From: Enterobacter chuandaensis
Lineage (GTDB): Bacteria; Pseudomonadota; Gammaproteobacteria; Enterobacterales; Enterobacteriaceae
Direction: 5' to 3'
NCBI RefSeq assembly: GCF_003594915.1
Contig: NZ_QZCS01000014.1
Coordinates: forward strand, 1-64,000
DNA: 64,000 nucleotides
Shown here: piece by piece, positions 42,366-51,992 of the stretch
Layout: every line of letters begins with the position of its first letter
How positions within the stretch are numbered: position 1 is the stretch's first letter
The notes under the pieces: generated by a model
The model's database searches: none
Told to the model about the DNA's origin: nothing
The model's input: the letters and a program-made list of their open reading frames with translations, nothing else
Translations under genes and position numbers: made by a program

Positions 42366-42484
42366 AATAGTATCCAACAACTTGATGCCAAGAACTTTAT
42401 AAGTAACGACGGGATGACGCACCTGTGGCTATTTAAGTTCGCCACGACAAAGAGTAACCGAGCCGTCTTGAGTCAAAGAATCAC

Positions 42485-43198
42485 TTATCTGGAACCAAGG
42501 AATGTCAGAAGCGGTGTGGCCACAAATGGTATCCCCTGCGCCACTGTGACCGCGTTGGCAACCAGTGAGACAATATCCCCAATTTTTTTACCGATGCCCG
42601 TGTCCTTCAACGCTTTGCTGTATTCCTCATTAAGCGCGGCGCGGCCAATGATGGATTCCATTGCCTCCATGATCGGCTCCACGCCTGTGATCTGATAGCT
42701 CTCAATCGCACTGAGTATTTTATTAAGGTACTGCAGAATGGTGGTGCGCATCTCAATGGATAAATCTGCGGCGATAGTGTCTTCTTTGAGTGCTTCAATC
42801 TTCGCCTTAAATTCACTCATCTCACTTTGGTCTAAGAGGGCCACTTCCCCTTTGGTTCTGAAAAGCAGTGATAACATGTTGAGTTCTGACAGCGTTCTCT
42901 CATCAATCGGAGACATGATGCCTCCCCACATTGAATTCAGGCTAATCTGGTTAAACGCACGAGAAACTCTGTCATTCCAGTGAGATAAACCGTTATCAGG
43001 GAAGTGGTTTTCAAGCTCTCGCTGCACCTTTCCAGGTAGCTCAAGTAAACCCGCAAGACCCCGATAAAGTTCATGATCAGGTACCCCGGGCATATTCAGA
43101 AACTGCTGAAGTACCCAGCGGGTGTCTTTGCTAGTGTTGATATTGTGGGTTCGAATCAGAAAATCATGAAGTCTCGCGGCCGCGTTATCGATTTTCAC
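42485..43198 (-). CDS. Unknown protein with hydrophobic C-terminus (237 aa)
   Basis: 237 residues. The bulk is helical and charged (about 1-195), with a long helix at 115-155, and the end (about 205-235) is a hydrophobic, Ala/Val-rich segment that could insert in a membrane. No known motif is seen. It has its own promoter space (the 43199-43336 gap is AT-rich). In a TA/defence-rich island, a membrane-acting effector is conceivable, but that is speculation. Confidence 0.6.
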   Translation of the reverse strand: MKIDNAAARLHDFLIRTHNINTSKDTRWVLQQFLNMPGVPDHELYRGLAGLLELPGKVQRELENHFPDNGLSHWNDRVSRAFNQISLNSMWGGIMSPIDERTLSELNMLSLLFRTKGEVALLDQSEMSEFKAKIEALKEDTIAADLSIEMRTTILQYLNKILSAIESYQITGVEPIMEAMESIIGRAALNEEYSKALKDTGIGKKIGDIVSLVANAVTVAQGIPFVATPLLTFLGSR

Positions 43199-43336
43199 AT
43201 TCTGTCCTTACTGAGAATAGTCTGAAATTAAAAAGAATTTAACCACCTGATAGCCGCAAATCAAAGGAGTTTTTACGGATACTGGATTATTAACTTATTA
43301 AGTTGATAACCTGTTAAAAGATCATGTTATTAAATG

Positions 43337-44326
43337 TCACGTCAGGTTCAGGCGATCGCGGGCTTCGCGCAAGCGGTTTTCACCGCGGCGATCATACTGC
43401 TGAGTGGTGGTGACGCTGGCATGACCCATCGCATCCTTTACCGTGATTAAGTCCTCGCCGTTATCCAGCATGGCCGTGGCAAAGGTTCGCCTCAAATCGT
43501 GCGGAGCACACTTTGCAATGCCGGCCTGGCGCTGGCGCACTTGCAGGACATGGTACACCGCCTGGTCGGTGAGACGGTCGTTGGTCAGGGTGTCAAAGCG
43601 GCGGATGCGGGTGAATAGAGGCCCGTCTTTTTCCCCACGAACTTCTTCAATCCACTTCTGCAGCCGCTGCCAGGTGCCAGCCGGCATGTAGGCCAAGCGC
43701 TCCTTGTTGCCCTTGCCGAGCACCCGCAACGCCCGCTCATCTGTGACAACGTCACTAAAGTCCAGCCCCACGGCCTCGGAGCGGCGCAGGCCGCAGCCGA
43801 GGATAACGGCCAGCATCGCCGCATCGCGTACTCCGATGCTGGAGCCATCGTCCTCACAAGCACGGAACAGCGCACGGATCTCGTCCGGCGGCAGAGCCCG
43901 GCCGCGGGGCAGACGGCTGCCTCGCAGATTACGCACCGCCCGGATGTGCTGGAAGCTCTCCACGTCCATCAGTTGGAGCATCCAGGCTTCCTTTGCGACG
44001 CCCTTGAGCGCAGAAAGGTAGGTGTTGACGGTGGCCGTGGCCCGGCCGGTGTCGCGCAGAAGCTCGGTCACGGCCATCACATGATGACGCCGCAGGCTGC
44101 CCCAGCTGCAGGTATCGAGGGACGTGGCGCCGAGCATGCCGGCGACAATACCCAGGAACGAGGCCATGGTCTGCCGGCTCCGGGGAGAATTCAGGGAAAG
44201 CAGGTACGCCCGGGCGGGACTGACCGGACCCTCGCCGCCTGTCAGCGCCGGTAGGAAATCCCCATCAGGTGGAATGACCGCCGGCGACATGGACAGGTCA
44301 GGATCATCATCAGGCATCTGTGTCAT
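43337..44326 (-). CDS. Tyrosine recombinase (integrase family)
   Basis: 329 residues from the ATG at 44326. An N-terminal SAM-like core-binding domain (about 35-135) is followed by a catalytic domain with Arg181 (GCGLRRSEAVGL), Lys near 205-208 (LGKGNKER), His276-X2-Arg279 (HDLRRTF), His302 (GHASV) and the nucleophile Tyr311 (TTQQYDRR). All catalytic residues are present. Such enzymes resolve plasmid multimers or integrate modules. High GC and Arg content set it apart from its AT-rich neighbours, so it came from another source. The recombination site is likely within the 44327-44573 interval. Confidence 0.9.
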   Translation of the reverse strand: MTQMPDDDPDLSMSPAVIPPDGDFLPALTGGEGPVSPARAYLLSLNSPRSRQTMASFLGIVAGMLGATSLDTCSWGSLRRHHVMAVTELLRDTGRATATVNTYLSALKGVAKEAWMLQLMDVESFQHIRAVRNLRGSRLPRGRALPPDEIRALFRACEDDGSSIGVRDAAMLAVILGCGLRRSEAVGLDFSDVVTDERALRVLGKGNKERLAYMPAGTWQRLQKWIEEVRGEKDGPLFTRIRRFDTLTNDRLTDQAVYHVLQVRQRQAGIAKCAPHDLRRTFATAMLDNGEDLITVKDAMGHASVTTTQQYDRRGENRLREARDRLNLT

Positions 44327-44573
44327 CCGGGGCTCCGTCCGGGCCGGAAACCGTCCGGCGCGCTGCGTGAAAAATCGGGGGAAATGTACCGTCAGAGCGT
44401 ACCGCAGAGAGTCTACTTTTTCAAAGATACATTTTAATAAGTAGAAGAAACTGAAACCATTCTTCGGACATCGCCGCACAAACAGCTGTTGACGGTCAGA
44501 TTCGGGTAGGTGCCTGTACGCTGTAACGCTGCTAACTTAGCTTAACCACCATAATAAAGAGGGAAGGTTAACA

Positions 44574-45722
44574 ATGAATCAGAAATGGAAGACGCTGTTA
44601 ATTTCGGTATTAACTCCGTCTGGCATCATATCAGGGATCGCGCTGACTGTACTCTGGGGATATTTCAGTCGTCTGGACAGACTAGATGTTTTTTTTGAGG
44701 TCATGAGTATCAAGAGTATTTTTGTTCTGGTTTTCCTCGCAGCAATGCTTTCGTTAGCTCTCCTGTTATTTATATTTTTTGTGATCTCGCTGTTTATTCC
44801 TGTTGTTATTCCTCAGGAAATGAATAATTTACCTGGTTATGATAAAATACAAAATAACCTTTTAACGGTACTGATGATTGCCGGTATCCTTCCTGTTATC
44901 TTTATTTATTTTTTTTACTACGTACTCCATGTCAGTCAGACAGTTAAAGATTATTCCGGCTGGATATCCATGATAAGTATCGTTCTGATGGCCATCATCA
45001 TTTCTGCTTTGATGACCAGAAAACATCTTGAACGGGATTTATCATTTAAAAACAGGAAGATAAAGTGGATTCGTAGAGGGCAGATTTACCTGTTAATCCC
45101 AGTGTGCATTGCCTTTCTTGCTCATTTACAGGTGTTCCCACTGGAAATAATATTCAAAAATATCAGTGCATCTGATGAGAAAGTTAACTTCTGGACACTA
45201 ACCGGACTGGCCTTCATTTGTTACATGATATATTTCGTATCACTTTTACCGGGCCTCGTATATCTTCGCATGGATGCAGAAAGTAATCTCCAGAAGAAAA
45301 TAACCACTTCCCTTATCGCCTCATTGATGGTTTTATTACTCATATCAATAAAAATCACCGTGGTCCCGGTAATTTTTACTCATGCTGTCATAAAACTTTC
45401 CGGTATAAGTGACTTCACTGCACACACTTATATCATTAAATCTGATGAATATCCGGAGGAATTTTTCAGTAACTCGATCTGGAAAAAGAATTCAATTAAG
45501 CCAGAAAAGTATTATTCGATTCGGGCTGTGTCCATGTTTACAACCAATCAGTTCAATCTTCTTTGTCCCGACGAAATCATGGATGCCTATCGTGAAAGCT
45601 GGAAATTCAACCCCTGGAATGCGGAGTTCGATAACGATGTAAGGCGGAAGCTTCAGAAAAAAGCTTCTTACTGTGTACCGCTATCAGCATCATCTTTAAA
45701 AAGATGGGATGTTCCGTTATAA
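44574..45722 (+). CDS. Polytopic membrane protein, unknown (382 aa)
   Basis: 382 residues with about eight transmembrane helices (about 9-30, 44-80, 98-120, 128-147, 170-190, 205-228, 242-265 and a weaker one) and a soluble C-terminal domain (about 280-382) with aromatic residues and two Cys. The start follows AGAGGGAAGG. No family is recognised. The DNA is AT-rich. It stands alone between the recombinase and a TA module, typical of mobile cargo. Confidence 0.65.
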   Translation: MNQKWKTLLISVLTPSGIISGIALTVLWGYFSRLDRLDVFFEVMSIKSIFVLVFLAAMLSLALLLFIFFVISLFIPVVIPQEMNNLPGYDKIQNNLLTVLMIAGILPVIFIYFFYYVLHVSQTVKDYSGWISMISIVLMAIIISALMTRKHLERDLSFKNRKIKWIRRGQIYLLIPVCIAFLAHLQVFPLEIIFKNISASDEKVNFWTLTGLAFICYMIYFVSLLPGLVYLRMDAESNLQKKITTSLIASLMVLLLISIKITVVPVIFTHAVIKLSGISDFTAHTYIIKSDEYPEEFFSNSIWKKNSIKPEKYYSIRAVSMFTTNQFNLLCPDEIMDAYRESWKFNPWNAEFDNDVRRKLQKKASYCVPLSASSLKRWDVPL

Positions 45723-45821
45723 AAGGGTATTCATTAAAACTGCGGCTGGTTAATGACAGGAAATCGGTCGCACATCCCTTTGCTTGTTATCAGATCATCT
45801 ATCTTGAAGATAATCCAGTTT

Positions 45822-46322
45822 CTAACTGACCGGAGTTTCCAGAACAAAACGGGCATTCAGTTCACGCAAAAACTGAAATGTATTTATACAGGGAACTCCA
45901 AGCTGACGGCATATATTAGGAACTTTTACTTTTTTCGTTCCTTCACTCAGGAGTGCTTCGTGAGTGACGACGACTGCGCCTGTAGTTTTAGCTTTAGCAA
46001 TTATCCATGGATCCGCTTTTGCGAGGAAATTATCCCTGTTGCCTGGATTATAATTTCCCTCCATCACTGACTGGACGAGTTCAATGTAAACCGCCTGGGT
46101 TTCATCATCATCATTTTTAATGAAATGTTCAGGACGCGACTTGACCCATTCTGCGAGTTCGTCATTGCCATCTCTCAGTTCGCGTCCAATCATATCAACA
46201 CTGCAGAGATTTCCCAGTTCAAACTGAAGATCAAGCCAGTGCCAGTAAGCAGGGCAGATATCCATCCCATAATACTGATTTTTTGCCTGAATATATGTAT
46301 TGGCATCCAGCAGGTATCTCAT
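45822..46322 (-). CDS. DUF4411 PIN-like toxin
   Basis: 166 residues of the DUF4411 family, a PIN-like nuclease fold. The N-terminal strand with Asp6 (YLLDANTYIQAKN) carries the first metal ligand, and KADPWIIAKAKTTGAVVVTHE (about 110-130) carries a later Asp and Glu. It is overlapped by the upstream HTH-ImmA gene (four bases) and is the downstream gene of that pair. The two are probably a toxin-antitoxin module with RNase toxin and HTH-protease antitoxin. Confidence 0.85.
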   Translation of the reverse strand: MRYLLDANTYIQAKNQYYGMDICPAYWHWLDLQFELGNLCSVDMIGRELRDGNDELAEWVKSRPEHFIKNDDDETQAVYIELVQSVMEGNYNPGNRDNFLAKADPWIIAKAKTTGAVVVTHEALLSEGTKKVKVPNICRQLGVPCINTFQFLRELNARFVLETPVS

Positions 46323-47461
46323 ACACCAAGTTCCTTCGCAAACACAGGGATTTTAGCGGGTTTTATCCCATCAAGCAGAGCGCTGGCCTCCCGCAACAGA
46401 AGCTGGCCACTCAGAGCCTGTCCGACAACAGCACGAGAAAACGGCTGGCTGATTTGTGCCTTTTTGGTCCGGTAATATCCAGGACCTTTGCCTTTTTTTT
46501 CTCTTTCCATCCATTCTGCTTTAAGACGCGCAATGTAACGGGCATAATCTTCATGGGTTATGAAGTCCATTGTCAGCGCCCGGCGGGAAATAACCCAGCG
46601 GCTGACCCTGAATTGTTGTTCAAGTGGACCCAGATTTTCTTCCCAGAACTCAACGTCTTTTCGCCAGGACTGCACGAATTCATCTGCCGGTACAAGAAAT
46701 TCTGCAGCCACGGCATTGCACAGGATTTCTTCCTTACGTGATGTCCGCGCATCCCCGTCCGAAATACCGGGCTGGCCAATCCATATATGACTCAATTCGT
46801 GGATGAGAGTAAACAGTCTTGCTCCAGGCGCATCCGCATGATTGATAAATATGACAGGGGCATAGTCATCAGTAAGAGCAAAGCCGCGAAACTCTTCAAC
46901 CTTTAAGGGGCGGGTGAAATGCCCTAGGCTTGCCTGGCGCATAACTAAAATGCCGAGAGATTCAATACGGTTAACTAGATCACGGTAATATTCATCGCTG
47001 TGCCCGCGTTCAGGAAACAACTTGACGTCGAGTGCCTGCCGCATATCCTTCACGATAGCATCAGCACTATGTCGTACAGATAAGCGGCCAACAAAAGGAT
47101 TAGGGCTTTCTAGCTGTTGCCGGAGGTAATCGCTGTACCATTCCTGTCGTTGCTGCATCAGTTTAATTAGATCAAGAAGTTCAGCACTCGGTTGCTCTAC
47201 GGGCCGGCTGTCCTGAGTCCGCAAATCCGGAATAGGAAGGGACTCAACTGGGGGAGCCGGTAAAAACAGGTATCCGAAAGGAATATGAGATTTATCAGCA
47301 ATAACCATTGCCTGGTTAAACGTTACCTGCTGTTCACCGGATTCCCACAGACTCAGGCGCTCCTCGGTCACGGAACATTTGGCTGCAAATACGGACAAGG
47401 AATAACCCGCACGCTGTCGCGCCCAGGTGATCATTGTATGGTTTATATTCGCGGCTGCCAT
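46319..47461 (-). CDS. XRE-HTH plus ImmA/IrrE metallopeptidase (antitoxin)
   Basis: 380 residues. The N-terminal XRE-type HTH (about 9-60) is followed by an ImmA/IrrE domain with HELSH (221-225), the usual zinc motif, and a downstream Glu-rich segment (EEILCNAVAAEFLVP). It pairs with the DUF4411 gene. It is the second HTH-ImmA protein of the island, but is only distantly similar to the one at 39.9 kb. Its start follows a weak ribosome site, and promoter space lies to its right. Confidence 0.88.
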   Translation of the reverse strand: MAAANINHTMITWARQRAGYSLSVFAAKCSVTEERLSLWESGEQQVTFNQAMVIADKSHIPFGYLFLPAPPVESLPIPDLRTQDSRPVEQPSAELLDLIKLMQQRQEWYSDYLRQQLESPNPFVGRLSVRHSADAIVKDMRQALDVKLFPERGHSDEYYRDLVNRIESLGILVMRQASLGHFTRPLKVEEFRGFALTDDYAPVIFINHADAPGARLFTLIHELSHIWIGQPGISDGDARTSRKEEILCNAVAAEFLVPADEFVQSWRKDVEFWEENLGPLEQQFRVSRWVISRRALTMDFITHEDYARYIARLKAEWMEREKKGKGPGYYRTKKAQISQPFSRAVVGQALSGQLLLREASALLDGIKPAKIPVFAKELGV

Positions 47462-47639
47462 GCGTTTTCCCTCTGACTTGAGTCACGCCTGAAGAGCGCG
47501 CAAGTCGTAATAGTTTTAAGCATAACCAAAGTAATCAAGAATTCGTAGTATTTTCTTGGATTTAAGCCTCGTCAATATAAGTATTCATCACACAATAGAT
47601 CTTATCATGAGAAATTTAATAGAAAACATCAGCGATGCT

Positions 47640-47790
47640 CACAGCCATCAATCTGGCAATCTGGATGAGTTCTCCGGTGCAGGCCCGACGCGGTCGTGGC
47701 TGATGCACACGAGGCGGCCGTAACTTGCGGGGGATCCATAAACCAGCCTGTGTCATCAGCTTGCGTACTTGGACATCTCAATTTAGCTAC
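47640..47790 (-). pseudogene. Transposase remnant (ISNCY-like)
   Basis: On the minus strand the DNA encodes KLMTQAGLWIPRKLRPP, then VHQPRPRRACTGELIQI and DGCEH, joined with a frameshift. This is the N-terminal third of an ISNCY-type transposase as I recall that family (pattern GLW.PR...H..R.RR...GELIQIDG). The rest is missing. The region 47462-47892 otherwise holds no gene. Confidence 0.6.
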
Positions 47791-47892
47791 TACACAGTAA
47801 CTACGCATAACAAAGATTATGTTAAACCAATTAATTATACTCTTTAATATCAATGTCTTAGTGTAATGCGCATCCCTTTCTTGCCAATGAAT

Positions 47893-48632
<740 letters not shown>

Positions 48633-48645
48633 TATTGCACCCCTT

Positions 48646-48701
48646 GTATAGCAATTGCTTTACAAGCATAACACAAGAATAGTGTATAGCAAATGCTATA
48701 C
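48646..48701. promoter_or_regulatory. kacAT operator: two palindromes
   Basis: GTATAGCA-AA-TGCTATAC (48684-48701) is a perfect palindrome. GTATAGCA-AT-TGCTTTAC (48646-48663) is a near copy. Both lie just upstream of kacA and probably bind the KacAT complex for conditional repression. Confidence 0.8.
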
Positions 48702-49149
48702 GCATTTTTTCACTGTAGATATAAGCCGAAAGCATCACAGTGTAACGACCTGAGTTAAATGCCCTGAACGCAGATTTCTCTTCTCTCGGCTGGTTTCCCT
48801 GATTACACATAATGCCCTGACATTTCAGCGATCTCTGTCGGTTAAAAATATCTTAAGGACAATAAGCTCGCGCCGATGGATGGTAATCTGGCCTAACATC
48901 TGGAAAATTAACTTACGAGAAGGTAGTATTTGGAGCGTCAGCAATCGTCTTGTGGTGGGACAGATTGTTGATTCAGATTACTTTTGTGACCTAATTCAAA
49001 CTGACGGTTTGACTGCTTTGTGGTGAGGCAGGCTGGGGACAAAGATGGTTTTACGGAAGAAATGCGGACTTCCGGAAACAAACAGGGACAGGACGTGTCC
49101 GTTAAAACGTTCAGGAGCAGGTAACGGGATTTCCCGGAGCCTGAATGCA

Positions 49150-49226
49150 CAAACCCCCCGATAACTGTCATCATCTTGGCGGAAGACACAGGTATCAGGG
49201 GGTCCAAAAGCAGGCGCGTTGCCTGT
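49150..49226 (-). ncRNA. Antisense Inc RNA controlling repA
   Basis: On the minus strand a perfect -10 box TATAAT (complement of 49232-49237) follows a TTGTGT-like -35 at a 16-base spacing. The predicted RNA of about 75 bases starts near 49226. It forms the stem CCCCC.GATA..CTGT against its complement with a 19-base loop, followed by a short U-rich end, so the stem also terminates it. The plus-strand loop contains TTGGCG, the contact motif typical of IncI/IncB/IncFII antisense systems. Ends are estimates. Confidence 0.75.
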
Positions 49227-49287
49227 GAAGGATTATAACGCATGCACCACATAACACAACACCCGGCCGCCATAAGAACAGGCCGCC
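49153..49287 (+). promoter_or_regulatory. repA leader: structure I loop and complementary site (predicted pseudoknot)
   Basis: The stem-loop at 49153-49103+ (arms CCCCC 49154-49158 and GGGGG 49198-49202) exposes TTGGCG at 49176-49181. The bases TGGCGG (49177-49182) are exactly complementary to CCGCCA (49267-49272), which lies in a second hairpin (CGGCC 49264-49268 with GGCCG 49281-49285) next to the repA start. In ColIb-type replicons this arrangement forms a pseudoknot that turns on repZ after leader-peptide translation. The same mechanism is inferred here. Confidence 0.72.
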
Positions 49288-49295
49288 GTGAATGA
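49242..49295 (+). CDS. Leader peptide (Tap/RepY-type) coupled to repA
   Basis: This 17-residue frame starts at 49242 after GAAGGA and ends at TGA 49293-49295, overlapping the GTG start of repA at 49288. Ribosomes ending there would open the hairpin that covers the repA start. This matches the tap gene of R1 and repY of ColIb. The peptide itself is not expected to have a function. Confidence 0.78.
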   Translation: MHHITQHPAAIRTGRRE

Positions 49296-50301
49296 CAATC
49301 AGATTTCTGTCCACTGGTCAGATCTACCGAAAGATGAGCTAACCCGTTTCTGGCAGGATGTCGATGCCGGCACGCAGGGTAATTTCCTCATTGCACCGGT
49401 CAAAAAACTGACCCGCCGCAAACGCGGTGAGCATTCCACAAAAGCCAAATGTGAGAACCCGGCCTGGTATCGCCCGGAGCATTATAAAAAGCTCTCCGGA
49501 CAGCTCGGTTATGCCTACAATCGCCTGGTGAAAAAAGACAATGAAACCGGGCAGGTCAGCCTGCGCATGCATGTTTCTCGCCACCCTCTCTATGTCGCCG
49601 GACGCCGTAAAGCGGGACGTAAATATGGCTTCCGTCCGGAACGTCAGCGCCTGCTCGATGCGCTCTGGCCAGTGCTCATCAGCTTCTGTGATGCCGGCAA
49701 GCATACTGTCGGCATGTGTATCTCCCGTCTTGCAAAAGAGCTGAGTGCAAAGGACGCCAAAGGCAATGTCATTCCGGAAACGGAGGTGACGGTGTCACGC
49801 CTTTCACGGCTTATTGAGGAACAGGTACGGTTTGGCGTTCTTGGCCTTGCGGAAGAACGTACCTGGGATCGTGAATCCCGCTCCTGGCTGCCAACGTATG
49901 TCTATATCACCCCCGTGGGATTTCAGATGCTGGGCGTCGATATGGACAAGCTGTTTAAAGAGCAGGAAAAGAAGCTCCGCCAGAGCGCCGAGCGTGAGCA
50001 GCTGATCCGGGAAGGGATGATGAGCGAACATGATGATGTTCAGCCCCATTCCGCACGGAAATGCTGGTCCGGCCGTAAGCGCCGGGAGGCACTCGTTTAC
50101 CGTCGCAAAAAAGGCGCGGAGCGTAAACGTGCTAACAATCTGATTAAGCTGCCGGCAGATGAACGACTCCATGCAATGTCTGAATGGATTTACCGCACCC
50201 TGCCGCCTGACGAAGCGTACTGGTGCACATCTGAGCGCCTGAAGGCTCTGGCCATCCAGCATCTTTACCAGCTGGATCTGGCGCTTTCTCCACCTGACTA
50301 G
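49288..50301 (+). CDS. repA: Replication initiator RepA (IncFII/RepZ class)
   Basis: 337 residues from a GTG start, since the nearby ATG is out of frame. It has the RepA/RepZ layout: HWSDLPKDELTRFWQDVDAGTQGN at the N-terminus (landmarks only), ENPAWYRPEHYKKLSGQLGYAYNRL (about 53-77), a winged-helix core with ISRLAKELSAKD (about 146-157) and VTVSRLSRLIEEQVRFGVL, and a basic C-terminus. It initiates replication at the downstream oriR. Translation depends on the leader peptide and is blocked by the antisense RNA. Whether it types as IncFII or as an I/L/M-complex replicon cannot be settled by eye. Confidence 0.9.
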   Translation: MNDNQISVHWSDLPKDELTRFWQDVDAGTQGNFLIAPVKKLTRRKRGEHSTKAKCENPAWYRPEHYKKLSGQLGYAYNRLVKKDNETGQVSLRMHVSRHPLYVAGRRKAGRKYGFRPERQRLLDALWPVLISFCDAGKHTVGMCISRLAKELSAKDAKGNVIPETEVTVSRLSRLIEEQVRFGVLGLAEERTWDRESRSWLPTYVYITPVGFQMLGVDMDKLFKEQEKKLRQSAEREQLIREGMMSEHDDVQPHSARKCWSGRKRREALVYRRKKGAERKRANNLIKLPADERLHAMSEWIYRTLPPDEAYWCTSERLKALAIQHLYQLDLALSPPD

Positions 50302-50830
50302 TCACAGACGAAACAACAGTTTTTCTGTTTACAGGCCCCTCACCGGGGCTTTTCGTGCTGGTTTTTTTCGGCCATTCTGCTCATTTTTCATCCTTTACTC
50401 CTTTCTCCTTCCGGTCACCATGACGTTCTGCCGGTCGTTATGGACCGCAATGGCCACCGTCTCTTTTTTTTACACAGAAATTCGCAAACGAATAAGTGAA
50501 GTAACCCGGAAATGAATAAAAGACATTCCGCAAAATAGTCTTACTTCACCGTTTTTATCTCTCTGTTCATTACATTCCAGAGTAGATCTTTGTCTTCGGC
50601 CACTCTGTGGATAACGTAAAATGCCTTCGCATGCACCTGCCTCACGGCCGCGCGCTCAGAACGAAATCAAAAGTACCTCCCGTCGCAGGCGCCGGGCCCC
50701 GTCCTGGCCAGAACCCGACACTGCATATTTACCTGACCCCTGCTAAACCGACGCCGCCCCGGCCCGAAGGGCCGGAACACCCTCGCTTTAAGAGGGATGT
50801 TGTAACTAGAGGTAAGAGCTGCTGCAGTTA
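50302..50830 (+). other. oriR: Replication origin region (oriR)
   Basis: The region downstream of repA begins with a terminator-like hairpin (CCCCTC-ACC-GGGGCTTTT near 50337-50353). It contains a perfect DnaA box, TGTGGATAA (50606-50614), after an AT-rich part. A strong hairpin CCGGCCC-GAA-GGGCCGG (50759-50775) may be a single-strand initiation (primase) site, as in R1-type origins. A 74-codon frame from the GTG at 50607 resembles the place of repA4 but I do not count it as a gene. Bases 50831-51188 hold no supported gene. Confidence 0.7.
50606..50614 (-). promoter_or_regulatory. DnaA box
   Basis: TGTGGATAA is the exact complement of the consensus TTATCCACA. It lies about 300 bases after the repA stop, as the DnaA box does in R1-type origins. 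Confidence 0.8.
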
Positions 50831-51188
50831 GCGTCGCGGCAAGCCAGCTGTACACGCTCGTAAGCGCCTCACGGCGCTAACGCGGAGATACAGCCCGTCA
50901 GCGGCCTCTGGCCTCGACGTGCTAACTCCGACCGCGCACATCCTACCAGGCGTGGCGGTTAACGGGTATGGCTTTGCAGGGTAAGGGATGGGACAGGCAG
51001 AACTTTTCAACCCGCAGCGGCTTACGCCGGTCACGGCGCCCGTCGACTTTCTCTCCCTGTCTGGCCTCAGCTGGCGCCTCCATGCCGCGATGCGGCCTAG
51101 TGAGTTCTGCAGGGCAGCGTGCCCTTTTTTTGTTGTCAAAACTCGTTTCGGGAATATGCTTTCAGAAACATATAAGCGAGGCGATAAA

Positions 51189-51992
51189 ATGGACACGTTG
51201 CTTTTACCCGGCCAGAATCCCCGTGCCTGGGCCGAAACCATGATAAACCTTGAGGCCCGGAAACTGGTGAATACGGCCAACACGGTGGCGGCTATGCATC
51301 TCCAGGATGGTTTTATCCGGATTCAGTTTGTGGATGAGATCAGGGCATTCATCATGGCCCAATTTGAGGCCGCGCGCCGGGCGAAAACGGATGATGACTG
51401 TATGGCCTGTCTGCGGGCCTTACGGGCTGAAAATACCAGCCTGCTGGAGCAGTCCCGATCGCTCAAAACCGGCTATGCAAAACTCTATGCTGAGGTGAAG
51501 GTTGTCCGGGACGAGAACAAAATTGTGGGCTACATCATTTCAGCGGTCGACGTCGTGGTGGCCGGTGCGGCCATCTTTGGTGGGATCGTCATGATGTCCT
51601 CAATGACGCCGGTGGGCGTGGTGGCCGGCGCGGTGATTGTCGTAAATGGCTTTAACACGATTTCACGGGAAGCCGCGCACAACCTCCTCGGTGATAAGCA
51701 GACGGAGGGAATATTCGCTGACGGCTCGATGGAGATCGCTGAATTTCTGGGCTTCAGCCGGCAGCAGGGGCTGGGGACGTATAAGGCTGTCACACTCTTC
51801 AGCGAAGTCTACGGCGCGTATGGCCTGAGGCTGAAACCCGAAGCACAACGGCTGTGGTACTGGACCAGGCCAGATTTCTTCAGGAAAGTATCCGGCACGC
51901 CCCATTCCGTAATGGCGCTTAAAATTGCGGGATGGGGGGTTAAAGCCAAAGTGGCGCTTGATTTACTGACTATTGAGCCTTCCGGGAAATAG
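51189..51992 (+). CDS. DUF4225 family protein
   Basis: 267 residues from the ATG at 51189. Earlier in-frame starts lack a ribosome site. A helical N-terminal half (about 1-110) is followed by a hydrophobic Gly/Ala/Val-rich hairpin (about 115-150: VVVAGAAIFGGIVMM pattern) and a C-terminal half with NLLGDKQTEGIFADGSMEIAEFLG. It resembles DUF4225 proteins that are common on enterobacterial plasmids and chromosomes near effector or immunity genes. The function is unknown. It converges with the next gene on the minus strand and overlaps it by about 20 bases. Confidence 0.7.
   Translation: MDTLLLPGQNPRAWAETMINLEARKLVNTANTVAAMHLQDGFIRIQFVDEIRAFIMAQFEAARRAKTDDDCMACLRALRAENTSLLEQSRSLKTGYAKLYAEVKVVRDENKIVGYIISAVDVVVAGAAIFGGIVMMSSMTPVGVVAGAVIVVNGFNTISREAAHNLLGDKQTEGIFADGSMEIAEFLGFSRQQGLGTYKAVTLFSEVYGAYGLRLKPEAQRLWYWTRPDFFRKVSGTPHSVMALKIAGWGVKAKVALDLLTIEPSGK

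Noticed and set aside
44327..44573. Integron attC site or att direct repeats by the recombinase
   Set aside because: The recombinase lacks the integron-specific insert as far as I can judge, and no clear paired repeat flanking a cassette was found.
47629..47853. 74-codon minus-strand frame taken as a gene
   Set aside because: Its frame switches relative to the transposase-like sequence it contains, so it is part of an IS remnant.
50607..50831. 74-codon frame starting at the DnaA box (repA4-like place)
   Set aside because: It starts with GTG inside the DnaA box and runs through the origin hairpin. Pro/Arg-rich content reflects the GC-rich structure, and no homology is evident.
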